A stretch of 8,488 nucleotides of DNA from Bacteroidaceae bacterium (GCA_900765575.1 CAAFRW010000276.1:1-8488), one strand, 5' to 3'. Shown: positions 1 to 7,316, counted from the stretch's first letter. Made by a program: numbers and translations. The notes: a model not told the origin generated them from the sequence alone.

Positions 1-350
1 TCATACCCTCTATCAGCTAAAGCCGGCTGTTTAAGCAAATCCTCCAACACAAGGCGGTCTTCTATTTCCGACACTCCAATCACCGCCGCTCCGGCAGGAA
101 TTTTATCCGTAGCCAATTCACTCAGCACTTGAGACATGTTTTTCAATTTAGCCATGTACTTCATCGTATTCCATTTGTTTCGCCCTTCCGGCAGATATTC
201 ATAATCATTCTTTCCTTCATTATGAATCGTATCAAACAGATTCTCCAAGTTATAGAAGGCTACTCCATAGAGAGCAAAACGGCGTTCCTGAGCATGAGAA
301 GATATTCCCACGACCAGAATCATTACTGTTAAAAACATTAATCTTTTCAT
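1..350 (-). CDS. Secreted endonuclease/exonuclease/phosphatase (EEP) family protein, N-terminal part
   Basis: This reading frame starts at the ATG at 350-348 and stays open to the window edge: 116 codons, C-terminus missing. Residues 1-20 (MKRLMFLTVMILVVGISSHA, then QERR) form a classic signal peptide with an AHA-like cleavage site and no lipobox, so the product should be periplasmic or secreted. The mature part begins with ALYGVAFYNLENLFD (residues 26-40), the EEP first motif with conserved Asn34, and continues to GVSEIEDR (92-99), where Glu95 fits the metal-binding acid of motif II. EEP enzymes (DNase I, exonuclease III, phosphatase families) cleave phosphoester bonds using a divalent metal. 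Substrate cannot be told here, because the catalytic His/Asp motifs lie outside the window. It is transcribed away from the receptor operon, sharing its 348-bp upstream region. Family call is solid; nuclease rather than phosphatase is inference. Confidence 0.88.
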   Translation of the reverse strand, partial: MKRLMFLTVMILVVGISSHAQERRFALYGVAFYNLENLFDTIHNEGKNDYEYLPEGRNKWNTMKYMAKLKNMSQVLSELATDKIPAGAAVIGVSEIEDRLVLEDLLKQPALADRGY

Positions 351-518
351 AGTAGACTATCTTTTAAATATTAATTTTATATTTTTTAATATACACTAAA
401 CAACGTAATCCATACAGCTTGCCCAATTTCCACTTTTCGAAGAAATAAGCTAAACTACCCCCGTATACCACTCTGGGAAACAAGAGTAAAGCTCATATTA
501 CAGATTTCCCTGCTTTTG

Positions 519-526
519 TATTTTTG
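519..526 (+). promoter_or_regulatory. Candidate distal promoter -7 box for the receptor operon
   Basis: TATTTTTG matches the Bacteroides primary sigma -7 consensus TAnnTTTG at all eight positions. The expected -33 position (about 496-499) reads TATT, a poor match to TTTG. If used, transcription would start near 533 and give a leader of about 165 nt. In A/T-rich DNA such a match can arise by chance. Confidence 0.35.
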
Positions 527-611
527 CTACTTAATTACTTTCAACCAGACAAATATCTACAAAAAAAACCAAAGTTTCGGCATTTGTAACCAAAAATTAA
601 TATCATTCTTC

Positions 612-642
612 TTTCGAAGTTAAGAAGTTTTTTCTTACTTTG
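612..642 (+). promoter_or_regulatory. Candidate proximal promoter of the receptor operon
   Basis: A -33-like TTTC (612-615) is followed after exactly 19 nt by TTACTTTG (635-642), which matches TAnnTTTG at seven of eight positions. The 19-nt spacing is the one preferred in Bacteroides. The start would lie near 649, leaving a leader of about 50 nt before the receptor ATG. Confidence 0.5.
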
Positions 643-698
643 TAACATAATTGAAAAAAGAATTGAATAAAAACTAACTATATAAACCAAGTTTTTAA

Positions 699-3251
699 AT
701 GAAAACATCTATGAGAAAAAGGCTAAAACTAATGATTGTGGCATGTTGCCTCATATCATTTGCTTTTGCACAGCAAAACAATACCGCTGTGAAGAAGCGT
801 TTGCAGGATGACAATTCAGCCTTCACCTTTACAGAAACGCAACTGAATGAAAACGATGATGCGGTACAAGGTATGGCGGCAAATGTCAGCTCGAACAATG
901 ATGTTTACCTGTCGAATGTAGGATATCTATTCAGTCCCGTGCGCTTTCGCGTAAGAGGCTATGATTCCCAGTATAACGACATGTACATCAATGGAGTGAA
1001 ATTCAATGATGCTGAAACCGGAAGATTCAGCTATGGATTAATCGGGGGATTAAACGACGCAACGCGCAATAGCGAAGGAGCCGCCGCATTTGAAAGTAAC
1101 CTGTTCGGATTTTCACCAATCGGAGGAGCTACTAATATTAATGTACGCGCGAGCCAATATGCTGCGGGAAATCAGGTACGTATTTCCGGAGGTAACCGCA
1201 ATTATCTATTACGTGGTATGTATACCTTCTCCACCGGACTGATGAGCAACGGTTGGGCATTCACCGGCTCGGCTTCATACCGTTGGGCGAATGAAGGGGT
1301 TATAGAAGGAACCTTCTATAATTCGCTCGCTTATTTTCTGGCAGCCGAGAAGGTTTTTAACGACAAACACAGTATCTCTTTCGCAACATGGGGTAATCCT
1401 ACCGAACGTGGACAGCAGCAAGCTTCCACAGAAGAGGCCTATTGGTTGGCCAATGACCACTATTATAACCCGAACTGGGGATACCAAAACGGTGAAAAAC
1501 GAAATGCCCGCGTAGTCAATTCTTACGAACCGAGTGCCGTATTTACCTGGGACTTCAAAATAAACCAGGACATGAAACTGACTACCTCTTTAGGAGGAAA
1601 ATACAGTATGTATGGAACCACCGCATTAGGATGGAACGGCAATGCAGCCGACCCACGACCGGACTATTACAAGAAACTTCCGAGCTCCATATTTAATGTA
1701 TATACCACTACCGACCCTACGGCCGAACAAATGGCACAATTCAATGAAGTACGCGACTATTGGACTTCGAGTAAAGCCCATCGCCAAATAGATTGGGACG
1801 GTCTGTACTTTGCCAATGCACAGGCTGCGGCTGTTGGCGGAGAAGCTCTTTATTACCAAGAAGAACGGCACAACGACCAATTAGCCATTAACTTGAATTC
1901 AAGCTTTAACCACATTCTTAATCCGAATGAAAATTATACGGTAGGATTGCACCTCAGTACCACAAAAGGTATGCACTATAAAACCATGAAAGATTTGTTA
2001 GGCGCTACCTCTTATATAGATATTGATAAATTTGCCGTACGCGACCATGGTTACGGTTCGGATATGATACAGAACGATTTGAACAACCCGAATCGCCAAA
2101 TCAGCAAAGGAGATAAGTTTGGTTATAATTACGATATCTATGTAAACAAAGCCAATGCCTGGATACAATATGTATTTAAAGACGATAAAATATCCGGGAA
2201 TTTCTCTGCTAAAGTAGGTGGCGTAGAAATGTGGCGTGATGGTAAAATGCGCAACGGACGTGCTGCCAACAAATCTTACGGAGAAAGCGGAAAGGCAAAA
2301 TTCCTAGAGGGGGGGGGAAAGTTTAACCTCGCCTATAAGATTAACGGTAATCATTCTATTATTCTGGGAGCCGGCTTCGAAGAACGTGCCCCCTTAGCTT
2401 ACAACTCCTTCCTCGCTCCACGTATCAAGAACGATTATGTGGCCAACCTCAAAACCGAGGGTATTCTTAACAGCGAGTTGAGCTATCTTTTCAATTCCTC
2501 TTTTATTAACGGACGCTTAAGCGGATACTACACCCGATTCTTTAATGGTGTAGAGATGGACGCATTCTATAACGATAACGAATCGCGTTTCACTTATTTG
2601 GCTATGAACGGCGTGCAAAAAGAACATTATGGAGTGGAAGCAGCTTTCGAACTGAAAATCACATCCAATCTTTCTGCTACAGCCATTGCCACTTGGAGCG
2701 ATGCCCAATACAAAAACAATCCGACAGCAACCGTTTCCTACGAAAATGAAAGCGAAACCCGTCCTGATTTCGTATATGCCAAAGGCATGCGCGTAGGAGG
2801 AACACCTTTATCTGCCTATAGTTTAGGACTGAACTATAATATTGGCGGTTGGTTCCTCGGATTAAACGGTAACTATTACGACCGTACTTACATTGATTTC
2901 TCTACCTACACTCGCTTAGGCAGTGTGGTAAAGACGGAGACCGGCGTAGACGGAAATGGCAATACCATAACAACTACCAACATTCCCAGTCAGGAGAAAT
3001 TCAAAGGTGGTTTCATGTTGGATGCTTCTATCGGTAAATTCCTCCGCTTTCGCAACGGACATAGCCTCAGCATTAACTTAACGGTAAACAACATCTTGAA
3101 TAACACGAAACTGCGTACAGGCGGTTATGAACAAAACCGTGACGACCGTTACGAAGACGGCGACCTCCGTACCTACGTGTTCTCCAAGAACTCTAAATAT
3201 TTTTATGCTTTAGGCTTTAACGCCTTCTTGAATTTAGGATACAGATTCTAA
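699..3251 (+). CDS. TonB-dependent outer-membrane receptor (non-SusC type)
   Basis: This 850-aa protein should be an outer-membrane beta-barrel importer driven by TonB. The first ~24 residues are a signal peptide (positive MRKRLK, hydrophobic core, cleavage at FAFA/QQ). A second in-frame ATG at 711 would give an equally good signal peptide, so the start is uncertain by four codons. A plug-like region spans about residues 40-155, with FRVRGYDSQYNDMYINGV at 83-100 and GGATNINVR at 142-150, the usual end of a plug. From about 160 onward, alternating aromatic/polar strands form the barrel, ending in LNLGYRF with a C-terminal Phe as the BAM signal. At 850 aa it is shorter than SusC proteins (about 1000 aa), has no carboxypeptidase-D-like N-terminal domain, and no SusD gene follows. 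The next gene begins 23 nt downstream. A G9 tract lies at codons 537-540. Substrate is unknown; the neighbours hint at a nucleotide or phosphoester compound. Confidence 0.85.
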   Translation: MKTSMRKRLKLMIVACCLISFAFAQQNNTAVKKRLQDDNSAFTFTETQLNENDDAVQGMAANVSSNNDVYLSNVGYLFSPVRFRVRGYDSQYNDMYINGVKFNDAETGRFSYGLIGGLNDATRNSEGAAAFESNLFGFSPIGGATNINVRASQYAAGNQVRISGGNRNYLLRGMYTFSTGLMSNGWAFTGSASYRWANEGVIEGTFYNSLAYFLAAEKVFNDKHSISFATWGNPTERGQQQASTEEAYWLANDHYYNPNWGYQNGEKRNARVVNSYEPSAVFTWDFKINQDMKLTTSLGGKYSMYGTTALGWNGNAADPRPDYYKKLPSSIFNVYTTTDPTAEQMAQFNEVRDYWTSSKAHRQIDWDGLYFANAQAAAVGGEALYYQEERHNDQLAINLNSSFNHILNPNENYTVGLHLSTTKGMHYKTMKDLLGATSYIDIDKFAVRDHGYGSDMIQNDLNNPNRQISKGDKFGYNYDIYVNKANAWIQYVFKDDKISGNFSAKVGGVEMWRDGKMRNGRAANKSYGESGKAKFLEGGGKFNLAYKINGNHSIILGAGFEERAPLAYNSFLAPRIKNDYVANLKTEGILNSELSYLFNSSFINGRLSGYYTRFFNGVEMDAFYNDNESRFTYLAMNGVQKEHYGVEAAFELKITSNLSATAIATWSDAQYKNNPTATVSYENESETRPDFVYAKGMRVGGTPLSAYSLGLNYNIGGWFLGLNGNYYDRTYIDFSTYTRLGSVVKTETGVDGNGNTITTTNIPSQEKFKGGFMLDASIGKFLRFRNGHSLSINLTVNNILNNTKLRTGGYEQNRDDRYEDGDLRTYVFSKNSKYFYALGFNAFLNLGYRF
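2309..2317 (+). repeat. Homopolymeric G9 tract inside the receptor gene
   Basis: Nine consecutive G residues encode the end of Glu537 and most of Gly538-Gly540 (GAG GGG GGG GGA). As written, the frame is open on both sides. One extra G would give a TAA three codons after the tract (original bases 2324-2326). One missing G would lead to a TAG at 2395-2397. Either way the barrel would be lost after about 540-566 residues. The tract could be a slippage site or an assembly-error hotspot. Confidence 0.9.
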
Positions 3252-3274
3252 GCATTAACTGAAACTAAAACGAA

Positions 3275-4096
3275 ATGAGAATGAAAAAGTTAACATCTAT
3301 ATTATTAATGGGATTGACGATTTTCGCTACATCTTGCATGGATGATTTCGACACTCCCAATACGGATAATTACTTTGGGGACAACACTATTGGCGAACCA
3401 ACCACTACCATTGCCGCACTGAAAACAGCTTATGCCAGTACGATTAATGGAAGCAGTTATGCCGAATTGCCTGAAGGAACAATCATCGAAGGAGTCATTA
3501 CCGGCGATGATGTAAGCGGTAACCTCTATCAGCAACTCTGTTTACAAGATGGAACGGGAGGTATTATTTTAGGAATCCGTGCAAACGGTTTATATGCCAA
3601 TGTACCAACAGGACAGAAAATACGCCTTAACTGCAGCGGCTTATATATTGGAGGATACGGTTCACAAGCACAGATAGGCGGAATCTATAATGGAAGTATC
3701 GGCCGTATGGAAGAGCAAATATGGAAATCGCACGTTCGCTTAATGGATAGACCATCCTTAAACAATGTTCCCGAACCTATTGATTTCAGCACCATTGCTT
3801 CCGACAAGACCCAAGCAGGATGCCTGGTTGTACTCAAGAACGTAACCATAGCCGAAGCTAACGGTAAAGCCGTATTTGCACCGGATGACGGTTCGGTAAC
3901 ACTGACCAGCAATTGTGCAAACCGGACAATCAGCGGAGCAGATGCCAGCGCACTACTTCGTACCAGCATCTACGCTAATTTTTCAGAAGTAGTAATGCCC
4001 AAAGGTAAAGTAAACATTACAGGTATAGCGACTCGTTTTCGTAACGATTGGCAAATACTGATGAGAGACCAAAATGATATTGAAGAAGTAAAATAA
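3275..4096 (+). CDS. DUF5689-type surface lipoprotein with OB-fold-like domain
   Basis: This 273-aa lipoprotein has a signal peptide ending in the lipobox FATSC (Cys21). The following MDDFD is an acidic stretch right after the lipidated Cys, like the Bacteroidetes signal that sends lipoproteins to the outer face of the outer membrane. The mature region resembles DUF5689. Residues about 65-140 (EGTIIEGVITGDD, LYQQLCLQDGTGGIILGI, GQKIRLNCSGLYIGGYG) have the strand pattern of an OB-fold similar to that of YhcR-type nucleases. The C-terminal part (about 180-270) ends in PKGKVNITGI and WQILMRDQNDIEEV, typical of this family. In Bacteroidota, DUF5689 is often found near or fused to EEP nucleases and anchor-J modules, which matches this setting. 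It lies 23 nt after the receptor and 22 nt before the next gene. An alternative start is the ATG at 3281. A ligand-binding role is inferred; no catalytic motif is visible. Confidence 0.78.
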   Translation: MRMKKLTSILLMGLTIFATSCMDDFDTPNTDNYFGDNTIGEPTTTIAALKTAYASTINGSSYAELPEGTIIEGVITGDDVSGNLYQQLCLQDGTGGIILGIRANGLYANVPTGQKIRLNCSGLYIGGYGSQAQIGGIYNGSIGRMEEQIWKSHVRLMDRPSLNNVPEPIDFSTIASDKTQAGCLVVLKNVTIAEANGKAVFAPDDGSVTLTSNCANRTISGADASALLRTSIYANFSEVVMPKGKVNITGIATRFRNDWQILMRDQNDIEEVK

Positions 4097-4118
4097 TAAC
4101 GAATAAACGCATAAAGTT

Positions 4119-6722
4119 ATGAAAAAGATTATAAACACCTTATTTATAGGAGCTATGGCACTGTTCACATTCGGTGCATGTAGCGATGTCCCCATGCCAT
4201 ACGAAATAGGCGGAGGAGGTAATGAAGACGATGGTGCTACCCTTCTTTCTACTACCTTTGCAGGCGGTAAAGGAGATTTCACCATTGAAAATAAAGTCAC
4301 TCCGGAAGAGATGCCGGAAATATGGACTACCGGTGCAAACTATATCAAGGCCACTGCTAGTAAATACATGTCAGACGACCAAACAACTCCGACTAAGTTT
4401 GACGCTGAGAGCTGGCTAATCTCTCCCAGCATTAACCTTTCATCAGTAACGCACGCCACATTGACTTTCGAGCATGCTGCACGTTATTTCTATAGTGACA
4501 AAAGCGGAATGACAGTATTAGTTAGCGAAACCGGTACAGGTGTATGGGAACAAGTTACTATCCCCACTTATCCGGAAGGAACGGACTGGACATTTGTATC
4601 ATCCGGTGATATCAATCTGGATAAATACATAGGTAAACAGATACAGATAGCTTTTAAGTATATCAGTACAACTTCCACCTCTCCTACTTGGGAACTCAAA
4701 AATGTATTGGTAGAAGCACGTGAAGCAGAAGATTCTGGAGAAACACCATCCGAAGGTACAGGCAAAGGAACAAAGGATGACCCATACGACATTGCTGCCG
4801 CTAAATCTAAACAAGACGGCAAAGCTTATTGGGTAAAAGCTTATATTGTAGGTGATGTAAACGGACAAGTACTGGCCGAAGGTGCTGAATTTGTCAAACC
4901 ATTCTCATCCAATACAAACATTCTCATCGCGGCAACAGCTGGCGAAACCAATCTGGACAACTGTATGCCGGTACAACTTCTGGCAGGAGAAGTCCGCAAT
5001 GCTCTGAATTTGAAAGAGAATGAAAATAATCTGGGCAAAGAGATTTTATTATACGGAACTCTCGAAGCCTATTTCCGTGTTGCAGGTGTAAAAAATGTAT
5101 CCGCAGCTTCATTTGATGGCGGCACTACTATTATTGGCAAAGACCCGGATGCAACAATTCCAGAAAAAGACCCCAACAATCCATTAGGACTGGATGATTC
5201 CAACCCTGTAACTAGTTTCAGCGTTGATTTCGAAGAATTAACACAAACTAATTATGAATACTGTCCAGAAGGATGGACTAATGTGGCCATGGTAGGAACC
5301 CGAATTTGGACAGGATATGTTTATAATGGAGACAATTCCAAATATATGCAAGCAACAGCCTTTGGAACAACGAACACAGATGATTCTAATGAAATGTGGT
5401 TTGTATCACCGGCATTCAAAATAGATGATACAAATAAGTACGTAACTTTCGATTGTTCTACACAATATTACAAAGCTGGAACAACCTTGAAAATCTATTT
5501 CCTCCAATTGGTAGGTGGAAAAATGGAAAAAGAAGAGATTACCGTAGCCAATCTCCCGGGAGAAAATTCTAAGGATAACGAATGGGTAAAAGACTTATAT
5601 GCAGATTTAAGTAAATACACAGGAAAAACAGGTTTCATCGGATTCCAATATTGTGGTGATAAAACTTCCGCAACAGGAACATACCGTCTCGACAACATTA
5701 AAACGGCAAGTAAAGCTCCCGATGGTGGTGATACCCCCGAACCGGAACAAGAAACTGTAAAAGTTACCAAAGACCAAGCATACGAAGAATCATTCGCAAG
5801 TAGTTTCGGTAAATTTACACTAGATAATAAAGAACTTGGAGATTTAAGTGCTGTATGGACAATAGATAGCAAAAATAAATATGCAAAAGCAAGTGCTTTT
5901 AAAGATAATAGTGGAATTATAGCTGAAAGCTGGTTAGTATCTCCAATTATCGATTTGAGCGAAGTTAGTAAAGTAACCCTAAGTTTCATGCAAGCTTCGT
6001 TCAGTCAAGGAAATGCCTCGGAACTCATGCTGAAAATAAGAGAATCAGCTTCAGATACTTGGACAGATTTAACCATGAAGTATTCAACAAGCAAATGGGA
6101 AAAAGTTGAAAATAGCATAGACTTATCTGCATACGGAAGTAAAAAAGTAGTTCTCGCCTTTGTTTATAAGAATGATAACACTTCTGCTGCCAATACTTGG
6201 GAAGTATGGAATGTAAAAGTCAGTGCAGATGAAGGTGGAACAGTAGACCCTACCCCATCAGGAGATAACTTATTATCTAATGCTAGTTTTGAAACATGGA
6301 CTAACGGTAAAGCTAATGATTGGAACATTAACTCGGCTGGTAATGCAACTATATCACAAAGTAATGAAGCCAAAACAGGTAACAGTTCCGTATATGTAAC
6401 GAATACTTCAAGCAACAAGCGTTTGGGCAGTAAAGAATATACATTAGCTGCTGGAACTTATTCTCTTTCAGTATATGCAAAAAATGCTACTACGGAAAAA
6501 ATAGGAAAAATTCGTTTAGGATACGTACCAGTTGTCAGCGGCGAAGTGCAATCAAGCAACTATATTTACATAACAGAACCTACTGCTGTAACAAATGATT
6601 GGATACAATATTCAGAAACATTTGAATTAAAAGAAGAAACTACAGTATGTATTGTTGTTATGAGCTCCAAATCAACAGGAGACGTTCTTTTAGATGATAC
6701 CTCATTAATCAAAACAAAGTAA
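4119..6722 (+). CDS. Multidomain lipoprotein: anchor-J-like, DUF6359-like, anchor-J-like repeats, C-terminal CBM-like domain
   Basis: This 867-aa lipoprotein has the lipobox TFGAC (Cys21) and a short Gly-rich linker. Domains in order are: a first choice-of-anchor-J-like beta-sandwich (about 42-200, with AESWLISPSINLS at 96-108); a DUF6359-like, OB-fold-like module (about 216-332, starting GTKDDPYDIAAAK, with YWVKAYIVGDVNG and LGKEILLYGTLE); a second anchor-J-like domain (about 363-530, MWFVSPAFKI); a third (about 553-703, AESWLVSPIIDLS at 602-614, TWEVWNVKV at 693-701); and a C-terminal jelly-roll resembling CBM4_9 domains (about 716-866, starting NLLSNASFETW and ending DVLLDDTSLI). Acidic/Pro linkers DGGDTPEPEQE (535-545) and EGGTVDPTPSG (705-715) separate them. 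There is no catalytic signature, so it is probably a surface-exposed binding or capture protein for the receptor. The 3' third is clearly richer in A/T than the 5' part. It is the last gene of the operon, with a terminator 22 nt after the stop. Confidence 0.75.
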   Translation: MKKIINTLFIGAMALFTFGACSDVPMPYEIGGGGNEDDGATLLSTTFAGGKGDFTIENKVTPEEMPEIWTTGANYIKATASKYMSDDQTTPTKFDAESWLISPSINLSSVTHATLTFEHAARYFYSDKSGMTVLVSETGTGVWEQVTIPTYPEGTDWTFVSSGDINLDKYIGKQIQIAFKYISTTSTSPTWELKNVLVEAREAEDSGETPSEGTGKGTKDDPYDIAAAKSKQDGKAYWVKAYIVGDVNGQVLAEGAEFVKPFSSNTNILIAATAGETNLDNCMPVQLLAGEVRNALNLKENENNLGKEILLYGTLEAYFRVAGVKNVSAASFDGGTTIIGKDPDATIPEKDPNNPLGLDDSNPVTSFSVDFEELTQTNYEYCPEGWTNVAMVGTRIWTGYVYNGDNSKYMQATAFGTTNTDDSNEMWFVSPAFKIDDTNKYVTFDCSTQYYKAGTTLKIYFLQLVGGKMEKEEITVANLPGENSKDNEWVKDLYADLSKYTGKTGFIGFQYCGDKTSATGTYRLDNIKTASKAPDGGDTPEPEQETVKVTKDQAYEESFASSFGKFTLDNKELGDLSAVWTIDSKNKYAKASAFKDNSGIIAESWLVSPIIDLSEVSKVTLSFMQASFSQGNASELMLKIRESASDTWTDLTMKYSTSKWEKVENSIDLSAYGSKKVVLAFVYKNDNTSAANTWEVWNVKVSADEGGTVDPTPSGDNLLSNASFETWTNGKANDWNINSAGNATISQSNEAKTGNSSVYVTNTSSNKRLGSKEYTLAAGTYSLSVYAKNATTEKIGKIRLGYVPVVSGEVQSSNYIYITEPTAVTNDWIQYSETFELKEETTVCIVVMSSKSTGDVLLDDTSLIKTK

Positions 6723-6743
6723 GAACTAGAATAACACCTAAGA

Positions 6744-6776
6744 GCGCCGTTCATTAATTTGAAATGAACGGCGCTT
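6744..6776 (+). terminator. Intrinsic terminator of the receptor operon
   Basis: A perfect 13-bp stem (AGCGCCGTTCATT at 6744-6756, complement at 6764-6776) with a 7-nt loop is followed by TTATTATTTTTAAA. The G/C-rich base and T-rich tail are typical of a Rho-independent terminator. It begins 22 nt after the stop codon of the 867-aa lipoprotein. Confidence 0.9.
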
Positions 6777-6912
6777 TATTATTTTTAAAGAGTTTTGCTT
6801 GTTAAAACAAATGAGTTCTCATTCTCACAATAGCGTAATACATTCCAAATATTTTCTTATTGACGTAATTTGTTCCTAACAAAAGAATAAAATATAGTTG
6901 AAGCTTACCAAG

Positions 6913-6937
6913 AAAGTGTTTATATTATAAGCACTTT
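6913..6937. promoter_or_regulatory. Inverted repeat upstream of the rpmE2 promoter, possible operator
   Basis: AAAGTGTTTAT and ATAAGCACTTT form an 11-bp inverted repeat around ATT, with one mismatch that would be a G-U pair in RNA. It lies 13 nt upstream of the -33 box of rpmE2. It is not followed by a T-run, so it is unlikely to be a terminator. Its layout (A/T core, GTG...CAC arms) recalls Fur/Zur-family operators, but no regulator is visible and the identity is a guess. Confidence 0.4.
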
Positions 6938-6950
6938 TCTACTGAAAAAC

Positions 6951-6981
6951 TTTTTTATTTCATGTAAAGGCATTATCTTTG
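6951..6981 (+). promoter_or_regulatory. Promoter of rpmE2
   Basis: TATCTTTG (6974-6981) matches the Bacteroides -7 consensus TAnnTTTG perfectly. With the preferred 19-nt spacer, the -33 box is TTTT (6951-6954), one base from TTTG. This is the best promoter in the window, as expected for a ribosomal protein gene. Transcription should begin near 6988, giving a leader of about 70 nt. Confidence 0.75.
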
Positions 6982-7061
6982 CAACCCGAATTGAGTCCAT
7001 TACACAATTATTGTTACCAGCAATAAATTAAAGATATAACAATTAAATAAACAATAAGGCA

Positions 7062-7316
7062 ATGAAAAAAGGTATTCATCCAGAGAACTATCGTCCGGTA
7101 GTATTCAAAGATATGTCAAACGGCGATGTATTTTTGTCTCGTTCAACTTGTAACACAAAAGATACAATTGAATTCGAAGGCGAAACTTATCCTTTGGTAA
7201 AGCTTGAAATCTCTAGTACTTCTCACCCGTTCTACACTGGTAAGTCTAAATTAGTAGATACAGCAGGACGTGTTGATAAGTTCATGAGTCGTTACGGTAA
7301 CGCTAGAAAAAAATAA
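7062..7316 (+). CDS. rpmE2: 50S ribosomal protein L31 type B
   Basis: This 84-aa basic protein starts MKKGIHPENYRPVVFKD and contains SHPFYTGKSKLVDTAGRVDKF, both hallmarks of bacterial L31. It binds the central protuberance of the 50S subunit and helps bridge it to the 30S. The length and the KGIHPENYRPVVF start mark it as type B. Of the four Cys that bind zinc in type-A L31, only one Cys (Cys30, in RSTCNTK) is present, so this is the zinc-independent form. It has its own strong promoter and is bracketed by terminators on both sides, so it is probably a monocistronic housekeeping gene unrelated in function to its neighbours. Identification is secure. Confidence 0.97.
   Translation: MKKGIHPENYRPVVFKDMSNGDVFLSRSTCNTKDTIEFEGETYPLVKLEISSTSHPFYTGKSKLVDTAGRVDKFMSRYGNARKK

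Larger units (their letters stand above)
351..698. promoter_or_regulatory. Divergent A/T-rich intergenic region
   Basis: This 348-bp spacer separates the minus-strand EEP gene from the plus-strand receptor operon and holds no convincing ORF. It is very A/T rich next to both genes. On the plus strand it holds two promoter candidates, annotated separately. On the minus strand I see only weak matches to TAnnTTTG (for example the complement of 481-488, 7 of 8 bases, without a good -33 box). The near-identical words CTTTTCGAAG (433-442) and CTTTCGAAG (611-619) occur once near each side. Both are centred on the palindrome TTCGAA, and the second overlaps the -33 region of the proximal promoter. Confidence 0.6.
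6723..7061. other. Intergenic region between the receptor operon and rpmE2
   Basis: This 339-bp stretch contains the operon terminator, then about 135 bp of A/T-rich DNA (6777-6912) in which I see no ORF or RNA structure. After that come an inverted repeat (6913-6937), a near-consensus promoter (6951-6981) and a leader of about 70 nt before rpmE2. Confidence 0.7.

Noticed and set aside
129..332. Plus-strand frame of 67 codons
   Set aside because: It is antisense to the EEP gene, whose signal peptide and catalytic motifs make the minus strand the true coding strand.
699..3251. Receptor gene as a frameshifted pseudogene because of the G-run
   Set aside because: In the sequence given, the frame is open through the tract and the barrel continues to a proper C-terminal Phe, so the gene is intact as read.
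3983..4300. Minus-strand frame of 105 codons across the junction of the two lipoprotein genes
   Set aside because: It overlaps two real genes and their spacer, and shows no start context or recognisable protein features.
5495..5989. Open minus-strand frame of 164 codons opposite the 867-aa lipoprotein gene
   Set aside because: It lies wholly inside a well-supported plus-strand gene with clear domain motifs, and its translation (Ser/Leu-rich) is typical of antisense shadow frames.
4119..6722. The 867-aa lipoprotein as a SusD-type glycan-binding protein
   Set aside because: It lacks the helical TPR-like SusD architecture and is made of beta-sandwich and OB-like modules with Pro/Glu linkers.
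6744..6776. Hairpin as a possible attachment site or small RNA
   Set aside because: A G/C-rich stem with a T-rich tail right after the operon's last stop codon is fully explained by termination.
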